This document shows, piece by piece, positions 26,381 to 35,038 of a DNA stretch of 54,731 bases (positions within the stretch are counted from its first letter, which is position 1; every line of letters begins with the position of its first letter). A program made the position numbers and the translations under genes. Under the pieces are notes generated by a model, which worked only from the letters and a program-made list of their open reading frames with translations, had not been told where the DNA came from and did no database searches. Source of the stretch: Bacteroidales bacterium (GTDB lineage: Bacteria > Bacteroidota > Bacteroidia > Bacteroidales > P3); assembly GCA_017507285.1 (NCBI GenBank), contig JAFWBF010000155.1, positions 1-54,731 on the forward strand, read 5' to 3'.

Positions 26381-26745
26381 ACGGAGTTACGGAATTACAA
26401 CTAACTTACAGCTTATAGCTTTCTGCTAAAGCTCATGCTATCAGGTGGCTGTAACTTTGATTGTTCGTTTGAAATTTTGTGGCGAAGGATGTTGAATAAT
26501 ATAATTGCCTGATTGATAGTGTGTATTCTATTGTTTGTTATAACTGAGTGAAATTTAAATATCATGCTATCAAGATGTTGATGCTGATACGGTGTCTTTT
26601 TGGGTGCTTTGAATGCTTAAAACGTTCTATAGCAGTGTATTTGTTTTTCCGGAACCCTATTTTATGTCTTACATATCATACTTGCAGATACTTATAGCTT
26701 AGATGCAATAAATAAAACTCGAAGGTAAATTATACAATTATTATT
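26381..26745. other. 365-bp intergenic region before hemW
   Basis: The only structure seen is an interrupted hairpin at about 26406-26455: TTACAGC pairs with GCTGTAA, with an inner stem AGCTTT/AAAGCT. No TAnnTTTG promoter stands out and no gene is supported. Confidence 0.4.
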
Positions 26746-27870
26746 ATGATATACATACATATTCCTTTCTGTAAACAACGTTGCATATATTGTGCTTTCT
26801 ACTCGGTGTCTACTGTTAGCGATAAGCAGAAATATCTAGATGCATTATGCAAAGAGTTGGAATGCCGAACCAATTATCTTCCGGATAGAAAGATAACTAC
26901 TATATACATAGGAGGTGGCACTCCTTCGATACTTAGTATTGAACAACTGAGTAAGATATGCCACACTATACAAAGTAATTACGATATTGCTAATGTGGAA
27001 GAGTTTACCATAGAGGCTAATCCTGAGCAGTTGACTATGGATTATTTACAAGCATTGAAGCAGTTAGGTTTTGTGGATAGGATAAGTATAGGTGTGCAGA
27101 CTTTCGATGACGACAAACTGAAAATGCTCAACCGCAGGCATAGTTCTGCTATGGCTTTGGAAGCAATAAAGAATGCTCAAAAACTTGGGTTCAATAATAT
27201 AAGCATCGACCTTATATATGGTATACCGGGTATGACATTGCAACAGTGGCAAAAGAACTTGGATATAGTAGCCGGTTTGAATGTGCAACATCTTTCGTGC
27301 TATGCACTTACAGTGGAGCAAGGTACTATGTTGGACACTCTTATCCAAAAGGCTAAGATACCACAGGTGGACGACGATGAAACCATAAAGCACTACAATG
27401 CTTTACAGCGATGGATTGAGAACAATGGTTTTATTCAATACGAAATATCCAATTATTGTAAGCAAGGTTTTGAAGCTAAGCACAATAGTAGGTATTGGGA
27501 TTGTACGCCTTATCTTGGAGTGGGGGCTGCTGCTCATTCTTTTGATGGCTCTTCGAGGCAGTGGAATATTGATAATGTAGTTGCATATATAGAAGGTATA
27601 AATAATGCAAATCCTATCTATTCGGCAGAACGGCTATCTCAAAAAGATATGTATAACGAATATATAATGACAGCATTGCGTACCGCAAAGGGATTAGACA
27701 ATGATGTGTTGGCAAAATATCGGCAGTATTGGTCGGAAGCCGAAAAGTTGCTTGAAAAGTATATATATAATGGTATGGTGTTGAAAACAGAATGTGGTTA
27801 CAAACTTTCGAAGCAAGGTTTTTTGTTCGCCGACGCAATAGCCGCTGATTTGTTTTGTATTTCTCAGTAA
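26746..27870 (+). CDS. hemW: radical SAM protein HemW (HemN-like, putative heme chaperone)
   Basis: This 374-residue radical-SAM protein has the CxxxCxxC cluster at Cys9, Cys13 and Cys16 (CKQRCIYC), a GGGTPS motif and the FTIEANPEQ and RISIGVQTF segments. The C-terminal HemN-like domain includes HYEISNY-type residues (FIQYEISNYCKQG). The early cluster and the length of about 375 fit HemW, now considered a heme-trafficking chaperone, rather than true coproporphyrinogen dehydrogenase HemN (about 450 residues). It stands alone, and TIR element copy D begins 8 bp after its stop codon. Confidence 0.9.
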   Translation: MIYIHIPFCKQRCIYCAFYSVSTVSDKQKYLDALCKELECRTNYLPDRKITTIYIGGGTPSILSIEQLSKICHTIQSNYDIANVEEFTIEANPEQLTMDYLQALKQLGFVDRISIGVQTFDDDKLKMLNRRHSSAMALEAIKNAQKLGFNNISIDLIYGIPGMTLQQWQKNLDIVAGLNVQHLSCYALTVEQGTMLDTLIQKAKIPQVDDDETIKHYNALQRWIENNGFIQYEISNYCKQGFEAKHNSRYWDCTPYLGVGAAAHSFDGSSRQWNIDNVVAYIEGINNANPIYSAERLSQKDMYNEYIMTALRTAKGLDNDVLAKYRQYWSEAEKLLEKYIYNGMVLKTECGYKLSKQGFLFADAIAADLFCISQ

Positions 27871-27877
27871 AGACTTT

Positions 27878-28222
27878 CTGCAATTTCCAAAATTTCATGT
27901 TTTGGAATAATCGAAGAACCTTCTTTGAAACTTTTGCATTGTTGATTTCGTCGATGTTGCTATCGCTCGAAAGTTCTAATGCTGAGGAATTGCTCGTTAT
28001 TCACATAATCTCTACATTGTGTTTTTTTTGCATTGCGAAGTTGCTAAAGCCCGAAATAGTTAATGTAAATATTACTCTATTGCTTGCTTAATCGCAAATT
28101 TGCCGAAATCTTTCTATTTCTTTTTCAATCGCATTGTCCGCTATGCTCAATCAAAAGAAAGTAGAAATCTTTCTAGTAAAATTCCGCAAGTTACTTATTA
28201 AGTCAATTTTTAGAGATTGCCT
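27878..28222 (-). repeat. TIR element copy D (345 bp, inverted, diverged)
   Basis: This copy is the reverse complement of copies A-C. The right-end half (CAATTTCCAAAATTTCATGT) comes first, followed by TTTGAAACTTTTGC, the second hairpin block with TTTCGTCGATGTTGCTATCG, the near-palindrome CGCATTGTCCGCTATG, and the left end TCAATTTTTAGAGATTGCCT. It carries insertions and many substitutions, so it is an older copy. Confidence 0.65.
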
Positions 28223-28363
28223 AAGTAAACTAACGGCTAAGAGCTGAATCCTAAAGTTGCTTTCTTTAATATCCTAAAACTTGAATTTTCAGAAACTTAT
28301 TGCAACATCGTTTGCAGGCCATTGTCTTTGCATTAAAACAAAATTGCGTTATCGTAAGAAGTA

Positions 28364-28572
28364 TAGTGCCGAAACTGTTATATATATACTACTCTACATA
28401 TTATATATATAGTGTTACACCTGTTATGATATAAATGTCCTCACGTCGTGAGGAACATTCTCTCACGTCGTGAGCGGTATCTCCTCACGACGTGAGCAAA
28501 GTATAAATAAAATATATCGAATACTAATAATATAACTTATGCGATACTATATACAAAACATATCGGACACTA
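28364..28572. repeat. 209-bp symmetric nine-module cassette, locus 2
   Basis: Left units start at 28364 (TAGTGCCGAAA), 28387 (TACTACTCTAC) and 28410 (TAGTGTTACAC), pitch 23. The centre has three palindromes of 13 bp at 28440 and 28462 (CTCACGTCGTGAG) and 28484 (CTCACGACGTGAG), pitch 22. Right units are inverted and end at 28526, 28549 and 28572; read on the minus strand they are TAGTATTCGATA, TAGTATCGCATA and TAGTGTCCGATA. The centre of symmetry is 28468. All nine module offsets equal those of locus 1 (17537-17745), although the central palindrome is different. Confidence 0.88.
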
Positions 28573-28590
28573 TATGTTTAACGCAAAGGC

Positions 28591-28631
28591 AAAAGTTTTT
28601 TGATGTAAACATAAAAGTTTTTTGATGTAAA
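28591..28631. repeat. 22-bp direct repeat, AAAAGTTTTTTGATGTAAA x2
   Basis: The 19-bp motif occurs at 28591 and 28613, exactly 22 bp apart, followed by a weaker TAAAATCTCTTTAAGT about 21 bp further on. Confidence 0.6.
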
Positions 28632-28692
28632 GTAAAATCTCTTTAAGTCAACTTATGAATAATGCTTTGAAAGGGAGATGTGTCGTTTGTGG

Positions 28693-28776
28693 GAGACGTA
28701 CCGTTTTTTTTTGATTTTTTGAGACGTGCCGTTCGTAGAGACGCGCCGCGGCACGTCTCTTATTGCGGAACGTCTC
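28693..28776. repeat. GAGACG/CGTCTC inverted-repeat cluster
   Basis: GAGACG occurs at 28693, 28721 and 28738 and its complement CGTCTC at 28754 and 28771. The inner pair makes a 22-bp palindrome (28738-28759, GAGACGCGCCGCGGCACGTCTC with one mismatch pair), and the outer pair (28721 and 28776) is symmetric about the same centre. Local GC is far above the surroundings. Confidence 0.65.
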
Positions 28777-28851
28777 TTATTACGTCGCATTTCTATGGTT
28801 GCATTGTATTTGCACACATACAATATATACGCATAGTGCGTTTCTTATCGC

Positions 28852-30048
28852 TTAAAAGAAAACCAGTCGGCTAAAGTCGTGCCACACCTCGTTGGCTGCT
28901 TCTATAATTTGGTTGGCTGTTACTTGCAGTATATCGTTGTTTATCTCCTCTATGGTGTCCACCTTGCCGAAAGTCATAAAAGCTTTTCCCATGCTTTGCA
29001 TCTCGCTTAGTGCCGATTCGGCATTTATGGCCACTTGTCCTATAAGCTGTTGTTTGGCGGCGTTTAGCTGTGTTGGCGATAGCTTTTGGGTTTTCAGTCG
29101 GTTTATTTCGTGGGCTATAAGTTCGTTTATCCTTTCCCTAAAGTCGGCATCCATGGCGGCGTATATATAAAATATTCCGGTGTCGCTCATAGGGTTGTAT
29201 TGCGATTCTATGTTGTAGCACAAGCCATACTTTTCTCTTATGCCCATATTCAGCCTCGAGTTTAGAGCCGGTCCGCCCAATATGTTGTTCAGCAGCGAAA
29301 AAGCCACCTTTTTGTCGCTATGGGTGTTGTAGGCAGGGCAGCCTATCAGGGCATGGGCTTGGTGGATATGTTTGTTTTTTTCTATTTCAAACTGTATGTA
29401 TTGGTTTGGGGCGGTGCGTTGGCCGGCAGTGGTGTGGGGGGCTATATGGCCAAAGTGTTTCTCGCACATCGCCACCACTTTTTCGAACGCCGTGTTGCTC
29501 ACTATCGATATCACCATCTTATCGGTGGTGTAGTTTTGTTTTATAAATGTGCTTAGGTGCTTACCTGTGGTTTTGCGTATGTTTTTGGCGTTGCCCAATA
29601 TGTTGTGGGCAAGGCTGTGAGTGCCAAAAAACTGTTCTTCAAACTCGTCGAATATCAGTTCCGAGGGGGTGTCTTTATACGAGTTTATCTCGTCGAGTAT
29701 CACGTCGCGTTCTTTTTCTATCTCCTTTTCGGGAAAGGTGGAGTTGAACAATATGTCGGCAAACAGCTCGAGGCAGCGGTTCAAATGTTTGTCCAATGCC
29801 GAGGCATACACGCAGGTTTCTTCCTTGGTGGTGTAGGCGTTCAGCTCACCACCAACGCCATCGATGCGGTTCAGTATGTGATATGTCTTGCGTCGGGTGG
29901 TGCCTTTAAAGATGGCGTGTTCGATAAAATGGGCTATACCTTCGTTGTGCTTGTTTTCGTCGCGCGAACCAACGTTGATAAACACCCCGCTATGAGCCAC
30001 CATACTGCGTGTAGCTTTATACACTATGCCTATCCCATTGGCCATTCG
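28852..30048 (-). CDS. M16 family zinc metallopeptidase (processing-peptidase-like)
   Basis: This is a 398-residue single-unit M16 (pitrilysin/MPP-like) peptidase. The inverted zinc motif HFIEH (His39, Glu42, His43) sits in the usual EGIAHFIEH context. The distal zinc Glu lies in the ERDVILDEI helix, and the C-terminal half has the GGPALNSRLNMGIREKYGLCYNI loop that contacts substrate. There is no signal peptide, so it is probably cytoplasmic. The open frame extends to 30231, but a promoter at 30133-30166 on the same strand lies inside that extension, so I use the ATG at 30048; this makes the N-terminus slightly short for the family. Confidence 0.87.
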   Translation of the reverse strand, partial: RMANGIGIVYKATRSMVAHSGVFINVGSRDENKHNEGIAHFIEHAIFKGTTRRKTYHILNRIDGVGGELNAYTTKEETCVYASALDKHLNRCLELFADILFNSTFPEKEIEKERDVILDEINSYKDTPSELIFDEFEEQFFGTHSLAHNILGNAKNIRKTTGKHLSTFIKQNYTTDKMVISIVSNTAFEKVVAMCEKHFGHIAPHTTAGQRTAPNQYIQFEIEKNKHIHQAHALIGCPAYNTHSDKKVAFSLLNNILGGPALNSRLNMGIREKYGLCYNIESQYNPMSDTGIFYIYAAMDADFRERINELIAHEINRLKTQKLSPTQLNAAKQQLIGQVAINAESALSEMQSMGKAFMTFGKVDTIEEINNDILQVTANQIIEAANEVWHDFSRLVFF

Positions 30049-30132
30049 GTGGTAGTTATACACTGCTTCGGATATTATTTTATTATTAGTTTTCAACAAA
30101 TTATTGTATTTATATGTTGTTTCTATAAAACG

Positions 30133-30166
30133 CAAAGTTACACTTTTTTTTTGGATAATGTCCAAA
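30133..30166 (-). promoter_or_regulatory. promoter of the M16 peptidase gene
   Basis: On the minus strand TTTG (30166..30163) precedes TAACTTTG (30140..30133) by 22 bp, slightly longer than usual. The start is expected near 30126, giving a leader of about 78 nt to the ATG at 30048. Confidence 0.6.
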
Positions 30167-30251
30167 TTATTTTGTGTTTCGAGCAAATAAATGCCAAAGA
30201 GGTATTTGAGGCGATATGTATTTGACAACATAAAACAAAAAAAACTGAATA

Positions 30252-32240
30252 ATGAAGATAGTAGATAACGACCCTTGGTTGCAGCCCGTTGTGGCTAAGA
30301 TAGAAGCGCGGCACCAAGCCTATGTTGATAGGAAACGGAATATAGAAGAACATTATGGCAGCCTTTACCACTATGCAGGTTGGCACCACCGGATGGGCTT
30401 TAGCTATAGCCCCGAAGATGGTTGCTGGTATTTTAGAGATTGGTTACCGGGTGCATCGGAGGTGTATCTTACGGGGTCGTTTGCCCATTGGGAGCCCTGT
30501 CGCTATCCTTTGAAAAGGTGCGAAGGTGGGGAATGGGAGGTGGCAATAGCCGATGCCGACTTGGCCAACGAAGAGGTGATGCTGTATGTGAAAGGACCAC
30601 AGGGATATAGCATGCACATACCGGCTTTTGCCAATTATGCCACACAAAACCCCGATACCAAGGCTTTTGTGGCTAAGGTGTATGTGCCTCAAAAGCCTTT
30701 CGATTGGCAAGGCGATAGAGGAATATCGTTGGCCGATAAGCAATTGTTTATCTACGAATGCCATGTGGGTATGGCCACCGAAAGGGAAGCAGTGGGAAGC
30801 TATGCCGAGTTTGAACAGCGTATGATACCTTATGTGAAAAGCTTGGGCTACAATGTGCTGCAGATTATGGCTTTGGCCGAACATCCTTACTATGGCAGCT
30901 ATGGCTATCAGGTGAGCAACTTTTTTGCTCCTTCGTCGAGGTTTGGCACTCCCGATGAACTTAAGCACCTTATACGCACTGCTCATCAAAGCGGTTTGGC
31001 GGTGGTGATGGATTTGGTGCATTCGCATTTTGTGGCAAACACCAACGAGGGGCTTAATATGATAGATGGTACTGCTGACCTTTATTCTCCTCCCGACTCT
31101 CAAGGTCATCATCCTTTTTGGGACACCAAACTATTCGATTATACAAAACCCGAGGTGCAGCGCTTTTTGCTATCCAACATCAGGTATTGGATGGAGGAAT
31201 ATCACATCGACGGCTTTAGGTTCGATGGTGTTACTTCTATGATATATCATCATCATGGCTATATCGACAACTTTGGCACCCACGACAACTATTTCGGTTC
31301 GCAGGTAAACGAGCCTGCCATTACATATCTTATGCTTGCCAACGACCTTATACATACCATAAAACCTGCTTCTGCCACCATAGCCGAAGAGGTGAGTGGT
31401 ATGCCCGGAATAGCAATACCGATAACCGACGGCGGCATAGGCTTCGACTATCGTATGGCAATGGCAATACCCGACTATTGGATAACATTGTTGAAAGATT
31501 ATCGTGATGAGGATTGGAATATGTATAAGCTATGGAATGTGATGAACGACAGGATATGGAATGTGAAAACGGTGGCCTATTGCGAGAGCCATGACCAAGC
31601 CATGGTAGGCGACCAAACCATCGCTTTCCGTCTTATGAACGATGAAATGTATTACTCCATGGAAAAGGAGGTGCATACCATTAATGTGGATAGGGGAGTG
31701 GCATTGCATAAGATGATACGTTTGTTTACCCTCCTGACGGGCGGGCAGGCCTACCTCAACTTTATGGGCAACGAGTTTGGCCACCCCGATTGGATAGACT
31801 TTCCGCGAAAGGACAATGACTGGAGCTACCGTTATGCCCGTAGGCTGTGGCATTTGATAGAAGATGGTGGGCTTAAATACGATTATTTGTTGGAGTTCGA
31901 TAAGGCTATGCTTCAATTTGCCAAGAGTAGGAATGTGATGAGGTTGGATTTTCCAAACCTTTTGCTTTGCGACGAGGAACACAAAACCATAGCCTTTGGC
32001 CGAAACCATTGGGTGGCAGTGTTTAATTGGCATCCAATGCTTTCCGAAGCCAGGTATATCGTGCCTGTAAAACAGCCGGGCAAGTATAGGGTGGTGCTTT
32101 CTACCGACGATGAGCGTTTTGGTGGCTTTGGCAGAATAAACAAGGAGGTGGAATACCTATCGCATACCTACAAAAAAAGGCACTACATATCGGTGTATAA
32201 TACCAATCGTAGTGCCAATATCTTCGAACGAGTAGATTGA
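30252..32240 (+). CDS. glgB: 1,4-alpha-glucan branching enzyme (GH13)
   Basis: This 662-residue enzyme makes alpha-1,6 branches in glycogen. An N-terminal CBM48 domain (about 45-140, with WYFRDWLPGASEVYLTGSF) precedes a GH13 (alpha/beta)8 barrel. Catalytic residues are visible: the nucleophile Asp in GFRFDGVTSM (about 324), the Glu in TIAEEVSG (about 378) and the transition-state Asp in ESHDQAMVGD (about 443). A C-terminal beta domain completes it. The NYATQNP and WDTKLFDY phrases resemble the eukaryote-like GH13_8 branching enzymes found in Bacteroidota. No other glycogen genes are adjacent. Its 3' end meets the convergent small membrane protein gene with one base between stops. Confidence 0.92.
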   Translation: MKIVDNDPWLQPVVAKIEARHQAYVDRKRNIEEHYGSLYHYAGWHHRMGFSYSPEDGCWYFRDWLPGASEVYLTGSFAHWEPCRYPLKRCEGGEWEVAIADADLANEEVMLYVKGPQGYSMHIPAFANYATQNPDTKAFVAKVYVPQKPFDWQGDRGISLADKQLFIYECHVGMATEREAVGSYAEFEQRMIPYVKSLGYNVLQIMALAEHPYYGSYGYQVSNFFAPSSRFGTPDELKHLIRTAHQSGLAVVMDLVHSHFVANTNEGLNMIDGTADLYSPPDSQGHHPFWDTKLFDYTKPEVQRFLLSNIRYWMEEYHIDGFRFDGVTSMIYHHHGYIDNFGTHDNYFGSQVNEPAITYLMLANDLIHTIKPASATIAEEVSGMPGIAIPITDGGIGFDYRMAMAIPDYWITLLKDYRDEDWNMYKLWNVMNDRIWNVKTVAYCESHDQAMVGDQTIAFRLMNDEMYYSMEKEVHTINVDRGVALHKMIRLFTLLTGGQAYLNFMGNEFGHPDWIDFPRKDNDWSYRYARRLWHLIEDGGLKYDYLLEFDKAMLQFAKSRNVMRLDFPNLLLCDEEHKTIAFGRNHWVAVFNWHPMLSEARYIVPVKQPGKYRVVLSTDDERFGGFGRINKEVEYLSHTYKKRHYISVYNTNRSANIFERVD

Positions 32241-32241
32241 A

Positions 32242-32607
32242 CTACTTCTTTTTGTGTGTTTTTTTGTCGGTGGTGCTTATTCCGGCTTTCTTTCTGCGAC
32301 GTTCGCGTAGGATGTATACCACACCCATTACCAGCATAAAGTAGAAAAACGAGAAGTAAGGCAGGCTTACTGCTTTGTGCAATAGAGGTAACATCACGTC
32401 CATGTCGCCAAATGGCAGTTGCTGACCGCCTGTGCCTATGGCTATTATCACTGCCGTGAGTACAACAAAGGCTGCCACTATCCACAGCATGGTGCGTTTT
32501 ATGGTTTTAAGTGGGGTGTGATTGGCTATCCAATAGCGGAATATCGACACTGTGAGCCCCGCTGCCAACACATATATTATTATGTCTATTATTTGACTTT
32601 CTTCCAT
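32242..32607 (-). CDS. small membrane protein of unknown function
   Basis: This 121-residue protein has three predicted membrane segments (about 8-24, 40-57 and 80-100) and a very basic C-terminal tail (RERRRKKAG to THKKK) that should face the cytoplasm. I do not recognise the family. It lies 12 bp downstream of the nucleoside-recognition membrane protein gene on the same strand, so they are almost certainly co-transcribed, and it may be an accessory subunit of that protein (inference). Confidence 0.7.
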   Translation of the reverse strand: MEESQIIDIIIYVLAAGLTVSIFRYWIANHTPLKTIKRTMLWIVAAFVVLTAVIIAIGTGGQQLPFGDMDVMLPLLHKAVSLPYFSFFYFMLVMGVVYILRERRRKKAGISTTDKKTHKKK

Positions 32608-32619
32608 ATAGTTGTTGTA

Positions 32620-33765
32620 TTAAAAACCTGCTATGGCTGCTATTGCCACGTATGCCCAATGTGCCACAATACCGGCAGTCAAACCACCTATAAAGTGCGA
32701 TAGTATGGCTTTGGAAGTAAGTTTGCGATAACCCATCGAGTCGAGCATGGCGGTGTGTGTGCTAAGGAAACCGCTCCAACACATACCCATGGCTGTAAAC
32801 ACTGCTATGGCGTTGTTGTCGATAAGACCTTCTTGTATAAAGCGAGGTATCAAACCCAATGCGGCACCCACGGCACCCAACGATGTGATAGGGAATGCCA
32901 CAAGTTCGGGGTTGGTGAAACCAAACAACCATTCAAACACAAAGTTTATCTTTCCTGCCAAATAGGGCAATAGAGCCACACCTTCGTAGGCACTGCCTGT
33001 ATATGTGCCGTCGGCCGATGGTCCAAAGGTTAGTATCATTACAAATGTGGATATGATAAGCACGCCGGGAATGATGGCAAGACCTATTTCCACTCCCGAT
33101 TTTCCGCCGTCGAGTATGGCGTTAAGGCCACGTAGGAAAGCACCACCTTCGCTTTTAAACGATATCTCTTGTTCGTTACCGCCCACTGCCACGTCTTCGC
33201 GTAGTTCGGGGTTGTGTTTAAGAGTGAAGTATTGCATCATGCGTGTACTTACTATACTGCCCACAAATGAGCCTATAAGACCTATAACGGCACCGGTGCC
33301 GAAGCCTTTGCCGGCCATAAATGCTATCACCACCAATCCCATACCAAAAGCGGTACCAAAGTTGGTAAGCGACACTATTTGATATTTTTTAAAGTATTGG
33401 CTGAAGTTCTTTTCTTTGGATAATGATATGATGGCGGGGTTGTCGGAAAGGAATGTAAGCACAGCACCCAACGCTGCCACACCGGGTAGGTTGTATAGGG
33501 GTTTCATTAACGGACGTAGTATCACTTCGATAAGGCGAACTACTCCAAATTCGGTAAGCAACTTGCCCAATGCACCTGTAAGCACGGTGATACCCATAAT
33601 GTATAGCACTGTGTTTAGCAACAAATCGTGGGCTGTGGTCATTATTGTGTTCAACATATTGTTCATCGACATCTCATGAGCCAAATAGCCAAAGATGGCA
33701 AAAAACAATGCCAAGAATATTACTGCCTCAATGAGGCGTTTGCTGAGGAAGTTTAATTTTTTCAT
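32620..33765 (-). CDS. nucleoside-recognition (Gate) domain membrane protein
   Basis: This is a 381-residue polytopic inner-membrane protein with about eight to ten helices. It contains Gate/nucleoside-recognition-type segments: the VLTGALGKLLTEFG helix-loop, the LTFLSDNPAIISL motif, and a second half with WSGFLSTHTAMLDSMGYR. These proteins (spore-maturation-like, CD0519/CD1768-like) are poorly characterised and are thought to be transporters. It follows the outer-membrane barrel gene by 22 bp and precedes a small membrane protein gene by 12 bp, so the three form an operon and the barrel could supply the outer-membrane entry for the same substrate (inference). Confidence 0.75.
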   Translation of the reverse strand: MKKLNFLSKRLIEAVIFLALFFAIFGYLAHEMSMNNMLNTIMTTAHDLLLNTVLYIMGITVLTGALGKLLTEFGVVRLIEVILRPLMKPLYNLPGVAALGAVLTFLSDNPAIISLSKEKNFSQYFKKYQIVSLTNFGTAFGMGLVVIAFMAGKGFGTGAVIGLIGSFVGSIVSTRMMQYFTLKHNPELREDVAVGGNEQEISFKSEGGAFLRGLNAILDGGKSGVEIGLAIIPGVLIISTFVMILTFGPSADGTYTGSAYEGVALLPYLAGKINFVFEWLFGFTNPELVAFPITSLGAVGAALGLIPRFIQEGLIDNNAIAVFTAMGMCWSGFLSTHTAMLDSMGYRKLTSKAILSHFIGGLTAGIVAHWAYVAIAAIAGF

Positions 33766-33787
33766 CGTTCTCTAATGTTTTGCTATG

Positions 33788-34852
33788 TTATAGTTTTATG
33801 TATTTCATGAAATTGACACGCCAAGTAAGTCCCATATTAAAGTGAAACTCGTTAGTACCGGCATTCTTTACTGCAAAAAAAGTGTGTAGGCGAACATCTT
33901 TACTATCGTTGATGGGGAAGTATTCGGCTCCTATACCATAGTAGTGATATTCGGTACCGGGGGTTACAAATATGTCCCAATACTCCGATTCAGGTATGTA
34001 TATCGGGTTGCCGTTTGCATCTATGGTTTGTGCTTTGTTTACATCGTAGCCTCCTTTAGCAAAGAGGTTCCATTTCTCGTTCATATTCCATTCCATTTTG
34101 GCTATAACGGAGTAGTCGTCGCCAAAAAAGTGTTCTTGCTTGTCGGTGGCACGGTTCATAATGTCAATATAGCAGTTAAAGTTGTCGAGAACAAGTTTGT
34201 TGCCCAAGGCTATATAGTTTATGTAGCTGCCTCTTTTGTATTCTACCATATTCACCGAGTATATGGTTTTGAAGTGCTCAAAGTTGCCAAACCATATCAG
34301 GTTGTAGGCATAAAGGTTTTCCAACGGACTTGAGGTATAGTTGGAGTTGGCAAATTGTAGGCTGATGTTGTGGTTGCCACTATTGTCGGTATAAGTAGCA
34401 GTAACACCAAATTGGTAGCATGTGATGTTGTTCCAAAAATCGGACCAATAGTACACATCAATAGGAGGAGCGTCGTATTCAAAACCACCTATTTGAAACA
34501 CTTGCTTACCTCCCGATATGGAATAGTTTTTGTTGAACTCGTAGGTAAGATAAATCCAATCAGTGCCATCGAATATCGATTTCATACCGGTGTTGGGTAG
34601 TATACGTTGGCGGAAGTTGTACGAAAACTTATCGGTAATATTGCCGGCCATTGCAATGTTGATATACTTACCCGAAAATCCACCTAGGGTATTTAGAGTA
34701 GTATCCTCGTAAGATTGACAATCGTAGTCGAATCTGCTTTCGAAACGCAGTGTATTTAGGATAGGTTTCGATTCGTTTTGTGCATATACACTTCCCGTAA
34801 GAAATATTGCAATAATAGCATAAAATGCTTTTAATCTGTTTTTTGTGTTCAC
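33788..34852 (-). CDS. outer-membrane beta-barrel protein (porin-like), GTG start
   Basis: This 354-residue protein has a signal peptide (LKAFYAIIAIFLTGSVYAQ). The rest is dominated by alternating amphipathic strands ending in aromatic residues, with a final segment of WRVNFMKYIKL type, as expected for a barrel of about 16 strands. It resembles phosphate-selective or general porins, but the substrate is unknown. The frame extends to 34927, but a promoter -7 element (34886-34893) lies within that part. No ATG remains downstream of it, so the GTG at 34852 is the only sensible start, which is unusual in this window. It is the first gene of a three-gene operon. Confidence 0.78.
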   Translation of the reverse strand: MNTKNRLKAFYAIIAIFLTGSVYAQNESKPILNTLRFESRFDYDCQSYEDTTLNTLGGFSGKYINIAMAGNITDKFSYNFRQRILPNTGMKSIFDGTDWIYLTYEFNKNYSISGGKQVFQIGGFEYDAPPIDVYYWSDFWNNITCYQFGVTATYTDNSGNHNISLQFANSNYTSSPLENLYAYNLIWFGNFEHFKTIYSVNMVEYKRGSYINYIALGNKLVLDNFNCYIDIMNRATDKQEHFFGDDYSVIAKMEWNMNEKWNLFAKGGYDVNKAQTIDANGNPIYIPESEYWDIFVTPGTEYHYYGIGAEYFPINDSKDVRLHTFFAVKNAGTNEFHFNMGLTWRVNFMKYIKL

Positions 34853-34885
34853 TTTTGATTGTATTTTATATTCACTAAGTGAGTG

Positions 34886-34893
34886 CAAAGGTA
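34886..34893 (-). promoter_or_regulatory. -7 promoter element of the barrel operon, with adjacent palindrome
   Basis: TACCTTTG on the minus strand fits TAnnTTTG. Just downstream, covering the predicted start, is the palindrome CTCACTTAGTGAA (34871-34883), which is placed like an operator. Confidence 0.6.
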
Positions 34894-35006
34894 CAACTTT
34901 TTTGTGTAATAAAAGTCGTATTCTCAAATATTGTGATAAAAAAGTGTAAAATTGACAACAGACAAACAGACTATAATTAGGAACTACGACCTCTATGTGT
35001 GTTTAG

Positions 35007-35038
35007 CTCAAAGCTCATCGCTCAAAACTCAAAGCTCA
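35007..35038. repeat. 21-bp-pitch direct repeat overlapping the 3' end of cdd
   Basis: CTCAAAGCTCA occurs at 35007 and 35028, exactly 21 bp apart, with a related CTCAAAA between. The second copy covers the last codons and stop of cdd, so the array has grown into the gene's 3' end or the gene has run into the array. Confidence 0.55.

Larger units (their letters stand above)
27871..28851. other. 0.98-kb repeat-packed intergenic region between convergent genes
   Basis: In order it contains TIR copy D (27878-28222), a two-unit 23-bp repeat (ATCCTAAA at 28248 and 28271), the second 209-bp nine-module cassette (28364-28572), a 22-bp direct repeat (28591-28631) and a GAGACG/CGTCTC palindrome cluster (28693-28776). 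No gene is supported. Confidence 0.75.

Noticed and set aside
26406..26455. tRNA or riboswitch before hemW
   Set aside because: The fold is a single interrupted hairpin with no T-loop, anticodon arm or known riboswitch core.
30049..30231. Longer N-terminus of the M16 peptidase
   Set aside because: A good promoter on the same strand (30133-30166) lies within it.
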